Shown: positions 15,985-23,966 of the stretch, piece by piece
How the letters are laid out: each line of letters opens with the position of its first letter
Position numbering within the stretch: the stretch's first letter is position 1
From: Lewinellaceae bacterium
GTDB lineage: Bacteria > Bacteroidota > Bacteroidia > Chitinophagales > Saprospiraceae
Assembly (NCBI GenBank): GCA_020636275.1
Contig: JACJYD010000004.1
Span: 255,987 to 319,986 of the forward strand
Length of the DNA stretch: 64,000 nt
Direction: 5' to 3'
Notes under the pieces: model-generated
Databases searched by the model: none
What the model saw: only the letters and a program-made list of their open reading frames with translations
Told to the model about the DNA's origin: nothing
Program-made: the position numbers and the translations under genes

Positions 15985-18096
15985 TCACATCTTCCCGCCT
16001 TCCAATTCCTTCACCAACCTGTCCGTCTTATACACCCACTTCAGCGCCTCGATCAAGCCCCAGGCATCGGTAGCGATCGCCCGGTTGACCTCGGGGATGA
16101 AGCCGTAATTGCCGGCGAGACTTTCCAGGTTGCCGTCGTGCACCAGGCCGACCACCTCCGCATTCCGGTTGATCACGGCGCTGCCCGAATTGCCGCCCAC
16201 GATATCGTTGTCGGAGACGAAGCAAATGGGAAGGGACAGATCAAGGCCGGGGGCCGGGGTTCTCCAGCGCTCGTGCAAGCCCCAGGGGTAGGTCTTGTTG
16301 AAGGAATAGTAGCGGTCCCACAAGCCGTAGTACGTGGTCTTGGCCGGCGCCAGGGTACCGTTGTACTCATAGCCTTTGATGCGGCCGTCCGAGATGCGCA
16401 GCGAGCTCGTCGCATCAGGCGGCATAGCCGTGCCGAACGCAGCGAAAATCAGCTTGGCCAGACGCTGGTTCTGCACCTCGAGGGTACCTTCCGCCGCTTC
16501 AAAACCGGGTCCTATCGCTGCCTGTCGATCAGCTGCCATTTGCGCAAAACGCAGGTAGGGGTCTTTCGAATTCAGGATGAGCTGTGGGTCTGCCAGCATC
16601 TCCAGCACTGCTTCCGGATCTGCCAGCCTGGAGTTGTCCAGAACGTACTGCACCGCTTCCTCGCCGGTCAGGCCGTTGTAGGCCGTTTTCGAGGCGGGAG
16701 AATCCGTACCCAAAACCTTGGCCAGGAAATTGGCATGGGTGCGGATGCGCAGTTGCTCCAGTTCCTCATCTCCGATGTTCAGGACCAGTTCGCCTTTAAG
16801 TTTATTCAGTAACGCCTTGTCCTGCTCCTGCTCCGGCAACTGGCTCAGCCGGGCAAAGTCCACCATTTTCCTGGCGAATAACAGGCGGTCGGGGCTGGAG
16901 AACGAGGTGATGGAATGGGCAAATAGCGCCTCAAAGTTTTTCGTCAGCACATCGGAAGCGGCTTCGATCTTTCCCCACAGGTCGCCGTAAGTAGCCAGGA
17001 GTGCCTCATTTTCGTTCATCCGCTTTTTCAATTCGCGTTCGAAGTCCTGTTTTTTCGTCATCAAATAGTCGTCATGGAGGGCCAGTTGGTAACCGGCAAA
17101 CACCTTTCGACTGTTGGCTACGCTCAGCAAGTCGGCCAACAACTGAGCCTCCCGCTCGGGGTGGGCCTGATAGTGCTCGAATTGGGCCTGATATTTCTCA
17201 TTGAGCAAGGTCAGAATGGCCGGCACCCAGGCATCGCGGTAGTAGTTCAGTTCCGACAAGGACAGCAACCGGTCGGTATTCCCCGGACGTCCCACGACAA
17301 AGACCGGCTCGTTGTCTTCCGCGCCTTTTTCGCTCCATTGAAAAAAATGCGGACTTTTCACCGGCTTGCCTTCGGCGTCGTAGGCGCGGAGGAAGGCAAA
17401 GTCCAGTTCGTAACGCGGGTAGGTAAAATTGTCCCAATCCCAACCCGTCGCGGTGATCTGCACGTCGGGCGCCATGACCAGGCGCACATCGCCGTAGCGC
17501 CGGTAGGTGTGGAGCACGTACTTCCCGCCGTTGTAGAGGGTGATTACCCGGCATTTCAGGCCGTCCTGCTCCCCTTCGCGCGTCAGGGCGGCGATCCGCT
17601 CGTCGCGGAGGGCCAGTTGCTCCTCATCATTTTTCCCCTTCGCCATCGCCGATTGGATATCGTCCGTCACATCCCGGATAGACAGCAATTGGTCGACAAA
17701 GATCCGGGGGAAGACCCGTTCGTTTTCCAGCGTTTCGGCGTAGAATCCATCGCGCTGCAGGTTCTCCCCTTCCTGCTGAATACCGGGCAAAAGCCCGCGA
17801 ATGCAGTGGTGGTTGGTCATGATAAGCCCGTCTTCCGACACAAAGGACGCGGAGCAGCCCGTGGAGAATTCCAGCGCGGAAAGACGCACGTCATCCAGCC
17901 ATTCGGTGCTGGGTTCGAATTCGTATAGTTTTGCAAACCGGTCGGTAGGCACCGCATCGAAGGTCCACATCGTGCCGAAATCTTCCGGCGCGTAGTGTAC
18001 CTTGTCCAGGTCGAGGGGTTCGTAGATGGTGTTTTGGGCAGGTACCAGGGGAACAAGGCCCAGGAGCAGGATCGGAAGGAAAAGAATTCGGAACAT
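15985..18096 (-). CDS. S46 family dipeptidyl-peptidase (DPP7/DPP11 type)
   Basis: This is a 703-aa periplasmic serine peptidase. A signal peptide (ILLLGLVPLVPAQ) precedes the S46 chymotrypsin-like fold. GCSASFVSEDGLIMTNHHC holds the catalytic His (near 97), YELDFAFLRAYD the probable Asp, and DIVGGNSGSAVIN the Ser (near 637). The helical insertion (~300-550) typical of exo-acting S46 enzymes is present. Such enzymes release dipeptides from N-termini for amino-acid nutrition. The residue that separates DPP7 (Gly) from DPP11 (Arg) in the FD(G/R)N motif here reads LVHDGNLES, so a DPP7-like preference for hydrophobic P1 residues is expected. It stands alone, 43 bases upstream of the receptor cluster. 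Confidence 0.93.
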   Translation of the reverse strand: MFRILFLPILLLGLVPLVPAQNTIYEPLDLDKVHYAPEDFGTMWTFDAVPTDRFAKLYEFEPSTEWLDDVRLSALEFSTGCSASFVSEDGLIMTNHHCIRGLLPGIQQEGENLQRDGFYAETLENERVFPRIFVDQLLSIRDVTDDIQSAMAKGKNDEEQLALRDERIAALTREGEQDGLKCRVITLYNGGKYVLHTYRRYGDVRLVMAPDVQITATGWDWDNFTYPRYELDFAFLRAYDAEGKPVKSPHFFQWSEKGAEDNEPVFVVGRPGNTDRLLSLSELNYYRDAWVPAILTLLNEKYQAQFEHYQAHPEREAQLLADLLSVANSRKVFAGYQLALHDDYLMTKKQDFERELKKRMNENEALLATYGDLWGKIEAASDVLTKNFEALFAHSITSFSSPDRLLFARKMVDFARLSQLPEQEQDKALLNKLKGELVLNIGDEELEQLRIRTHANFLAKVLGTDSPASKTAYNGLTGEEAVQYVLDNSRLADPEAVLEMLADPQLILNSKDPYLRFAQMAADRQAAIGPGFEAAEGTLEVQNQRLAKLIFAAFGTAMPPDATSSLRISDGRIKGYEYNGTLAPAKTTYYGLWDRYYSFNKTYPWGLHERWRTPAPGLDLSLPICFVSDNDIVGGNSGSAVINRNAEVVGLVHDGNLESLAGNYGFIPEVNRAIATDAWGLIEALKWVYKTDRLVKELEGGKM

Positions 18097-18211
18097 AGCA
18101 GGTTGGGATTTATTTAAAAAGTGGACACAGGTGAAAATAGGAAAAATTCGATACTTTTAATCACGGAGAAACTGCCACCTTTGGCAGACTACTCTTCCCA
18201 TCAGGAAAAAT

Positions 18212-18994
18212 ATGGACGATTTTAAAACCAAATACGGACCCTGGGCCCTCGTAGCCGGCGCATCCGAAGGACTGGGCGCCGCTTTCGCCGAAGCCCTGGC
18301 CCGGCGCGGGCTGAATTTGATCCTGATCGCCAGGCGGCTGTCCAAATTGGAAGCGCTGGCGGCGGAATGGCAAGCCAAATACCGGATCGAAACGCGGTCT
18401 TATCCCGTTGACCTGGCTGATATCGAAGCCACCCGGCAATTCCTCGCTCAACTGGATAGTGTTCCCGGTTTATTGGTGTACAATGCCGCATTCGCCCCTA
18501 TCGGCTATTTCAAAGACCTCTCCGAAAGCGATCTTCAGAAAATTGCCACGGTAAACGTCATGGGGCCCCTGTTACTGGCCAAAGCCCTTTCCGCCAAAAT
18601 GATTGAAAGGGGCAAAGGGGGGATCGTGCTGATGTCGTCCCTGTCCGGGTCGCAGGGAAGCGCCAAGATCGCCACCTACGCAGCCACCAAGGCCTTTAAC
18701 ACGATCCTGGCCGAAGGGCTCTGGCACGAATTGCGGGGCAATGGGATCGACGTGATCGCGTCCTGCGCCGGGGCCATCCGGACGCCGGGGTATGAAAAGG
18801 CTAAAGACGTCAGGGAAGCGCCCGGTACGATGGATGCGGCAAGTGTAGCTGAAAAAACCTTGAATGCCCTCGGGAAAGGCCCCGTCGTCGTGCCCGGGCG
18901 AATGAACCAATTTTTCCGGTTTTTGATGGGGCGCATTCTGCCCCGCAAACTGGCTATTTCAATCATGGAAAAAAATACGAAAAACCTCTCCTAA
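18212..18994 (+). CDS. short-chain dehydrogenase/reductase (SDR)
   Basis: This is a 260-aa classical SDR. The NAD(P)-binding motif is AGASEGLGAAFAEALARRG (residues ~15-33), with LIARR after strand 2 suggesting NADPH. VYNAA replaces the usual NNAG. The catalytic Ser is in GGIVLMSSLSG, and Tyr/Lys are in YAATKAF. The C-terminal membrane-leaning stretch (MNQFFRFLMGRILPRKLAISIM) is unusual for a soluble SDR. Its stop codon overlaps the start of the ERG4/ERG24-like gene (TAATG), so the two are translationally coupled and may act in one lipid or sterol-like reduction pathway. The substrate is unknown. Confidence 0.9.
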   Translation: MDDFKTKYGPWALVAGASEGLGAAFAEALARRGLNLILIARRLSKLEALAAEWQAKYRIETRSYPVDLADIEATRQFLAQLDSVPGLLVYNAAFAPIGYFKDLSESDLQKIATVNVMGPLLLAKALSAKMIERGKGGIVLMSSLSGSQGSAKIATYAATKAFNTILAEGLWHELRGNGIDVIASCAGAIRTPGYEKAKDVREAPGTMDAASVAEKTLNALGKGPVVVPGRMNQFFRFLMGRILPRKLAISIMEKNTKNLS

Positions 18995-20073
18995 TGACAC
19001 CCATTCTCGGCTTTTTGACCCCGCTGATCATTTATGCGGTCATCACCGCCCTGCACTATTTTCTGCCCGGCCGCTGGATCACCGGCTACGTGGCGCATTC
19101 CGAAACGGGCGAACTCCTGCGCTACCGGCTCAACGGAAGGCTGGTCCTGATCGTCAGCATCGTACTTTGGTTCGCACTGGGCTACCTCGAATGGGTGCCC
19201 TACGATTGGCTGTATACCGTGCGCTGGTACAGCCTGGCCGGCGCGTTCACCATCGGACTGGTGTTCTCGCTGTGGATCGTGCTCCCCCACCCTTCCACCG
19301 GAAAGCCCTTCCTGGCCGATTTTTTTCTGGGGCGATTGGAAAACCCCCAACTGCAAGGCGGCCGTATCGACGCCAAAATGTGGCTCTACCTGATCGGAGC
19401 CGTCATGCTCGAACTGAACGTCCTGGCCTTTTCCGGGCACCACCACATGACCCATGGCGATGCCGCTTCTCCCGGCATCTTCCTCTCCGCGGCGCTGTTG
19501 ACGTATTTTGTCTTCGATTATTTATCCTTCGAAAGGGTCCATCTCTACACCTACGACATTTTTGCCGAACGCGTCGGGTTCAAACTCGGATGGGGTTGCC
19601 TGACCTTCTACCCTTATTTTTACGCCGTTGCCCTGTGGTCGACCGTCGATTTACCCGATCCCAATATTCCCGCTTGGGGGTATGCAGGCGCTGCTATCCT
19701 TTTCCTGGCAGGCTGGATTTTTGCCCGGGGCGCCAACATGCAAAAGTTCTTTTTCAAGATCCAACCCGAGCGGCCGTTCCTCGGCATCCGGCCCGAATCC
19801 ATTTCCGATGGAAAAAGATCTTTATTGGTAAACGGGTTTTGGGGCCTCAGCCGGCACGTCAATTACCTGGGGGAGATCCTGATGGCATGTGGGATCGCGC
19901 TGAGCACCGGATATCCGGGGATCATCTGGCCCTGGCTGTATCCGTTGTATTATGTAGCCCTGCTCTTCCCCCGGCAGTTCGACGACGACAAACGCTGTGC
20001 CGCGAAATACGGAGCCTTGTGGGGGGAGTATAAGAAACGAGTGAAATATAAGATCATTCCGTTCTTGTATTGA
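18994..20073 (+). CDS. ERG4/ERG24-like membrane reductase
   Basis: This is a 359-aa polytopic membrane protein with about 9-10 hydrophobic segments. Diagnostic C-terminal features of the ERG4/ERG24 (sterol C14/C24 reductase, lamin-B-receptor) family are GLSRHVNYLGEILMACGIAL, then FPRQFDDDKRCAAKYGALWGEYKKRVKYKIIPFLY, including the DDxRCxxKYG..W..Y core. An early FFLGRLENPQL corresponds to the family's GRELNPR-type motif. The fold reduces isoprenoid or sterol double bonds with NADPH. It is coupled to the upstream SDR by a TAATG overlap. The true substrate in this bacterium, a sterol or another polyisoprenoid, cannot be told from sequence. Confidence 0.82.
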   Translation: MTPILGFLTPLIIYAVITALHYFLPGRWITGYVAHSETGELLRYRLNGRLVLIVSIVLWFALGYLEWVPYDWLYTVRWYSLAGAFTIGLVFSLWIVLPHPSTGKPFLADFFLGRLENPQLQGGRIDAKMWLYLIGAVMLELNVLAFSGHHHMTHGDAASPGIFLSAALLTYFVFDYLSFERVHLYTYDIFAERVGFKLGWGCLTFYPYFYAVALWSTVDLPDPNIPAWGYAGAAILFLAGWIFARGANMQKFFFKIQPERPFLGIRPESISDGKRSLLVNGFWGLSRHVNYLGEILMACGIALSTGYPGIIWPWLYPLYYVALLFPRQFDDDKRCAAKYGALWGEYKKRVKYKIIPFLY

Positions 20074-20122
20074 TCTTCAGGACGCGATTTATGTTTTAAA
20101 ATTGTAGGATCTTGAACAAGAA

Positions 20123-20199
20123 TATAATAAACATTCGCGCCCTGCGGGCGCGAATGTTTATTATACCACATACCAGCGCCGGAGGCGCTGGTATGTGGT
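20123..20199. repeat. two tandem perfect palindromes
   Basis: The first palindrome has 20-bp perfect arms (TATAATAAACATTCG.. / ..CGAATGTTTATTATA) with loop TGC at 20123-20165. The second has 16-bp perfect arms (ACCACATACCAG.. / ..CTGGTATGTGGT) with loop GGA at 20165-20199. They share one base. They lie between the ERG24-like stop and the PPK2 start, 33 bases before the latter, and repeat the architecture seen at 1971-2038. The first could terminate the upstream transcript, although it has no T-run. Confidence 0.8.
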
Positions 20200-20232
20200 G
20201 TTCATTTTATTCATCGAATAAATTCTCCGATA

Positions 20233-21108
20233 ATGAACGCCGATAAATTCAAAGCCCACCCCGGCAAATCCTTCTCCCTGGCCGATCACGACCCGAGGGA
20301 CACCGGCGATTATAAAAATAAAAAGATGGCCAAAGCGCAATTGCAAAACGACATCGACCAAATGGCCGATCTGCAGTACAAGCTCTACGCCGAGAACACC
20401 CGCGCTATCCTCATCATCTTTCAGGCGATGGACAGCGCCGGCAAGGACAGCGCCATCCGACATATTATGTCCGGCATCAACCCGCAGGGGTGCGAGGTTT
20501 TCAGCTTTAAAGCCCCCTCCGCCGAGGAACTCGATCACGATTACCTCTGGCGGCATTACTCCCGCCTGCCCGAACGGGGCCGGATCGGCATTTTTAACCG
20601 CTCGCATTACGAAAACGTGCTGATCACCAAGGTGCACCCCGAACTGCTGCTCAGGGAAAACCTGCCCGGCATCCGTTCGGTGGACGATGTGAAAAAGGGA
20701 TTTTGGGAAAAGCGCTACCGGCAGATCAACGATTTTGAAAGGAACCTGGCCGAAAACGGGGTGACCATCCTGAAATTTTTTCTCCACCTTTCCAAAAAAG
20801 AACAAAAAAAACGCTTTCTCGAACGCATTGAAAAAGCCGATAAACACTGGAAATTCTCCTACGCCGACATCCGGGAGCGGGCCTTTTGGGACGATTACCA
20901 ATCGGCCTACGAAGCGGCCATCAAACACACCTCCACCGATCATGCACCGTGGTATATCGTCCCCGCCGACCACAAATGGTTTTCAAGGGTGCTCATCGGC
21001 AACATCATCGTCTCCACCATGGAAAAAATGGATATCCACATCCCGGAGGTGACACCGGAAGAAAAGGTATTACTGGAGAAAGGCAGGGAAGCATTGATGG
21101 AGGAATAG
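20233..21108 (+). CDS. ppk2: polyphosphate kinase 2 family protein (class III-like)
   Basis: This is a 291-aa cytoplasmic enzyme. Walker A is FQAMDSAGKDSAIRHIMSG (near residue 65) with the following NPQGCEV, and the lid and Walker B region is LPERGRIGIFNRSHYENVL. The order, the single PPK2 domain and the 'SGINPQG' signature fit PPK2, most like class III enzymes that use polyphosphate to phosphorylate AMP and ADP. It probably makes nucleotides from polyphosphate under energy stress. It is a single gene preceded by a double palindrome and convergent with the next gene. Confidence 0.9.
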   Translation: MNADKFKAHPGKSFSLADHDPRDTGDYKNKKMAKAQLQNDIDQMADLQYKLYAENTRAILIIFQAMDSAGKDSAIRHIMSGINPQGCEVFSFKAPSAEELDHDYLWRHYSRLPERGRIGIFNRSHYENVLITKVHPELLLRENLPGIRSVDDVKKGFWEKRYRQINDFERNLAENGVTILKFFLHLSKKEQKKRFLERIEKADKHWKFSYADIRERAFWDDYQSAYEAAIKHTSTDHAPWYIVPADHKWFSRVLIGNIIVSTMEKMDIHIPEVTPEEKVLLEKGREALMEE

Positions 21109-21109
21109 C

Positions 21110-21544
21110 TTATTGCTCCCTCGTTTTCAACCGGGAGAGTTCGTGTTCCACTTCCTTCATGGCTTCTTCGATCTGCCGTTCGATCTCCTCCTTGTCGATG
21201 TTTTGAATTTCCCGCTTGGCATCTTCCATGGCACGGGCTACTTCTTTCCGGACATTTTCCATTTCCTTTTTGAATTCGTCCGAATCGAGATAGGCGCGAG
21301 CCTCATTCTCTGCCGCTATTTCATCCCAGTCGATATCCTTCAAGGCGTCCAACCCGGACAGGTCGATCTCCAGGTTGGAAAGCTCTTCATGAAGGTCTTT
21401 CATCATCTCCTGAAGGTCCTGGTGCAGTTGTTGCATCTCTACTTTAACCTCTTCTTTGACCTGTTGTTTCTCCTGTTCGGTTTGTGCCTGGGCAAAGTTG
21501 GAAAGGAAGCCGGCGAACAGCAATAAGCAAATTACCTTTTTCAT
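21110..21544 (-). CDS. small secreted coiled-coil protein
   Basis: This is a 144-aa protein with a signal peptide (MKKVICLLLFAGFLSNFAQAQ). The mature part is highly charged and helical: QQVKEEVKVEMQQLHQDLQEMMKDLHEELSNLE, then DEIAAENEARAYLDSDEFKKEMENV, ending EEIERQIEEAMKEVEHELSRL. This is a continuous heptad pattern with no other domain. It is probably periplasmic, with a structural or chaperone-like role that cannot be specified. The ATG at 21544 is chosen because it begins the signal peptide. Its stop is one base from the convergent PPK2 stop. Confidence 0.7.
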   Translation of the reverse strand: MKKVICLLLFAGFLSNFAQAQTEQEKQQVKEEVKVEMQQLHQDLQEMMKDLHEELSNLEIDLSGLDALKDIDWDEIAAENEARAYLDSDEFKKEMENVRKEVARAMEDAKREIQNIDKEEIERQIEEAMKEVEHELSRLKTREQ

Positions 21545-21673
21545 AATCATAGATTTTTGGGGAAGGGACAACAAAAAATTGGAAAGGTTGTACGAATGCT
21601 TTCGTATTGACGACACGGCAAATGCATCTAAAAAATCTCCCGAAAACACTATCTTCGGCACGGTTGTAAAATG

Positions 21674-21714
21674 AACAGAGATCCTGGTCGCCTCCGGTGG
21701 CCAGGATCTCTGTT
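21674..21714. repeat. palindrome upstream of POT-like transporter
   Basis: A perfect 14-bp inverted repeat (AACAGAGATCCTGG / CCAGGATCTCTGTT) with a 13-base GC-rich loop ends 27 bases before the transporter start. An in-frame GTG at 21697 lies inside the hairpin and is therefore an unlikely start. It belongs to the same palindrome class as at 5441 and 59949. Confidence 0.7.
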
Positions 21715-21741
21715 CCTACTTCTGGAGCAAAAAATTACGAG

Positions 21742-23136
21742 ATGTTTGCAAGACTGAAAGGGTTTTCACGCGCCTTCTGGACCGCCAATACGGTCGAATT
21801 GCTGGAAAGGGCAGCTTATTACGGCGTATTCATCGTCATCACACTCTACCTGTCACGGATCCTTGGGTTTTCCGATGTCGAAGCGGGTTTGATCTCCGGG
21901 ATCTTCTCGGGGGGCTTGTACCTGTTGCCCACCTTTACCGGAGCCCTGGCCGACAAGATCGGTTTCAAATACTCCCTGCTGATCGCTTTCGCCCTGTTGA
22001 GCGTGGGGTATTTCGGCCTGGCCATATTGCCCACCGTTCTGGAATCGGCCGGATTGGTCGACTATTCCGGCGACATAAAATTCACCGGCCTGCTTGAATC
22101 GGGTGAAAAATGGGCCATCGCCCCGATCATGCTCATCATCATGATCGGTGGGTCCTTCATAAAATCCGTGATCACGGGTACGGTGGCCAAGGAGACAACC
22201 GAGGAAACCCGGGCGGCCGGTTTCTCCATCTTTTACATGATGGTGAACATCGGCGCATTTTCGGGGAAAACGATCGTAAAACCACTACGGATGTCCATGG
22301 GCGATATGGGCCTGGTCTATATCAACTACTTCTCTGCCGCGATGACGGCATTGGCCCTGGTCATGATCATTTTATTTTACAAAAGTGCCCGGCACGAAGG
22401 GGAGGGAAAAAGTCTCAAAGCAATTTGGCAGGGCCTGGTAAAGGTCGTGACCAACGGCAGGCTGCTCACGCTCATTTTGATCATTACCGGCTTTTGGATG
22501 GTACAACACCAGCTCTATGCCACCATGCCGAAATACGTGCTCCGGATGGCCGGCGAAGGCGCTTCTCCCTCCTGGTACGCCAACGTAAATCCGCTGGTCG
22601 TCGTGCTCACCGTTACCTATATCACGCGGATGATGGCCAGCAAGACGCCCCTGTTTTCCATGACCGTCGGGATGTTTATCATGCCCTTGTCGGCCATTGC
22701 CATGGCATCGGGCAACTGGTTCGGCGGCAACGAGGTCGATCTCGGCCTGTTCTCCATGCACCCCATCGCCCTCATGATGGTTATCGGGATTGCCTTTCAG
22801 GCCCTGGGCGAAGCCTTTATTTCACCGCGGTATCTGGAATTCTTCTCCCTACAGGCCCCGAAAGGCGAAGAAGGCATGTATCTGGGCTTTAGCCACTTGC
22901 ATTCCTTCCTGTCTTCCATTCTGGGATTTAGCCTGTCGGGTTTTCTGCTTTCCAAATACTGCCCTGAACCAAAATTATTTGAAACCCACGAAGCCTGGGC
23001 TGCGGCGGCGAGCAATGCCCATTACATCTGGTATTACTTTGCCGGCATAGCGCTGACAGCGGCGATTGCGTTGATCGTTTACGGGGAGGTGATCAAGCGG
23101 TTGGATGGAAGGGGGCAGGCACACCTGAAAAGCTAG
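21742..23136 (+). CDS. MFS transporter, POT/PTR2-like
   Basis: This is a 464-aa inner-membrane protein with about 12 hydrophobic segments. The first helix carries TVELLERAAYYGVFIVITLYL, matching the ExxER(xx)YYG signature of proton-dependent oligopeptide transporters. LPTFTGALADKIGFKYSLLI is the MFS loop 2-3 motif and EETRAAGFSIFYMMVNIGAF is the POT mid-helix motif. It probably imports di- or tripeptides, or a related small solute, by proton symport. ATG 21742 follows a weak purine-rich site. Peptide uptake would fit with the S46 dipeptidyl-peptidase in this window, but the two genes are not adjacent. Confidence 0.82.
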   Translation: MFARLKGFSRAFWTANTVELLERAAYYGVFIVITLYLSRILGFSDVEAGLISGIFSGGLYLLPTFTGALADKIGFKYSLLIAFALLSVGYFGLAILPTVLESAGLVDYSGDIKFTGLLESGEKWAIAPIMLIIMIGGSFIKSVITGTVAKETTEETRAAGFSIFYMMVNIGAFSGKTIVKPLRMSMGDMGLVYINYFSAAMTALALVMIILFYKSARHEGEGKSLKAIWQGLVKVVTNGRLLTLILIITGFWMVQHQLYATMPKYVLRMAGEGASPSWYANVNPLVVVLTVTYITRMMASKTPLFSMTVGMFIMPLSAIAMASGNWFGGNEVDLGLFSMHPIALMMVIGIAFQALGEAFISPRYLEFFSLQAPKGEEGMYLGFSHLHSFLSSILGFSLSGFLLSKYCPEPKLFETHEAWAAAASNAHYIWYYFAGIALTAAIALIVYGEVIKRLDGRGQAHLKS

Positions 23137-23218
23137 TCGTTATTTTGCAATACCTAAACCTGAATGCGCTTTCCTTTCCGGTGTGCCAACGTCAACCCGT
23201 TTGTCGCCGAGCTTAGGG

Positions 23219-23686
23219 TTAGCTCTTATTTGAAACCGGTTTGACTTTCCAGGCTTTTATTCCTTTGGGACCCATTTCGGTTTCGAACGTTACCTCGTCA
23301 CCGACTTGAATGGATTCATACGCATCCTTGATGTGTACAAAAATACTTTCTTTGGTGGCGGAGTCGATTATAAAGCCGAAGCCTTTGTCCGGCATGAAGG
23401 AATGGACCTTTCCGGTTTTTTCGGTATTGGCATCATCGGCATCTCTTGGGGGCACGCCCAATACGATATCCTCTGCTTTGATCTTTTTCCTTTTGGACGG
23501 ATCCGGCGGCTTGGAAGTGAAATTGCCATCTTCATCCACATAGGAAAGCTGGTCTTCAAAACTCAATTTGCCCTTTTCGGCTTTCTCGATTTTTCGCTGC
23601 TCTCTACGCTCCTCCTTTTCTTTCTTCTTTTTGCGCTGTTTCTTCTCTCTTTCTTTTTTGTTGAATGACTGCTGAGATTTACTCAT
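23219..23686 (-). CDS. cold-shock domain protein with long basic N-terminus
   Basis: This is a 155-aa protein. The N-terminal ~45 residues are an extremely charged Lys/Glu helix (KKEREKKQRKKKKEKEERREQRK). A linker follows, and the C-terminal ~65 residues form a cold-shock domain with RNP1 (KGFGFII) and RNP2 (IFVHI). It binds single-stranded nucleic acid, probably as an RNA chaperone. The charged extension is a known variation in Bacteroidota and may add RNA or ribosome affinity. The ATG at 23686 (MSKSQQSFNKK) is preferred to one eight codons earlier. Confidence 0.9.
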   Translation of the reverse strand: MSKSQQSFNKKEREKKQRKKKKEKEERREQRKIEKAEKGKLSFEDQLSYVDEDGNFTSKPPDPSKRKKIKAEDIVLGVPPRDADDANTEKTGKVHSFMPDKGFGFIIDSATKESIFVHIKDAYESIQVGDEVTFETEMGPKGIKAWKVKPVSNKS

Positions 23687-23710
23687 AAATGAATTTGATT
23701 GGTAAGGCAT

Positions 23711-23966
23711 CTATTTCGATGCAGAAAAGACCTAATGGAGATCAGTGGAAGGCAGTGAAATCCGTACGGCCGATATTAATGCGCAAAGTTAAACATTTTA
23801 CAGATCAAAATGGGGAGATCTGCTAAAAACGAAGTGATTGGGGATTATTGCGGCCGGTAACGGCCGAAAAATCCCGAAAACTTCATTGTGGAATTTTGCC
23901 CGAAACAACCTCGTGTAGGGAAGTACAACTGTTTCATTTTCAGCACTACACACTATCCCAACCGAT
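23711..23966. other. intergenic region with a weak hairpin
   Basis: Between divergent genes. It holds an imperfect hairpin (GGGAT..CGGCCG GTAA CGGCCG..ATCCC, 23841-23875). Nothing else was recognised; promoters for both flanking genes must lie here. Confidence 0.4.

Noticed and set aside
17074..17928. 284-codon plus-strand frame opposite the S46 peptidase
   Set aside because: The S46 motifs on the minus strand are unambiguous, and the antisense translation has no recognisable feature.
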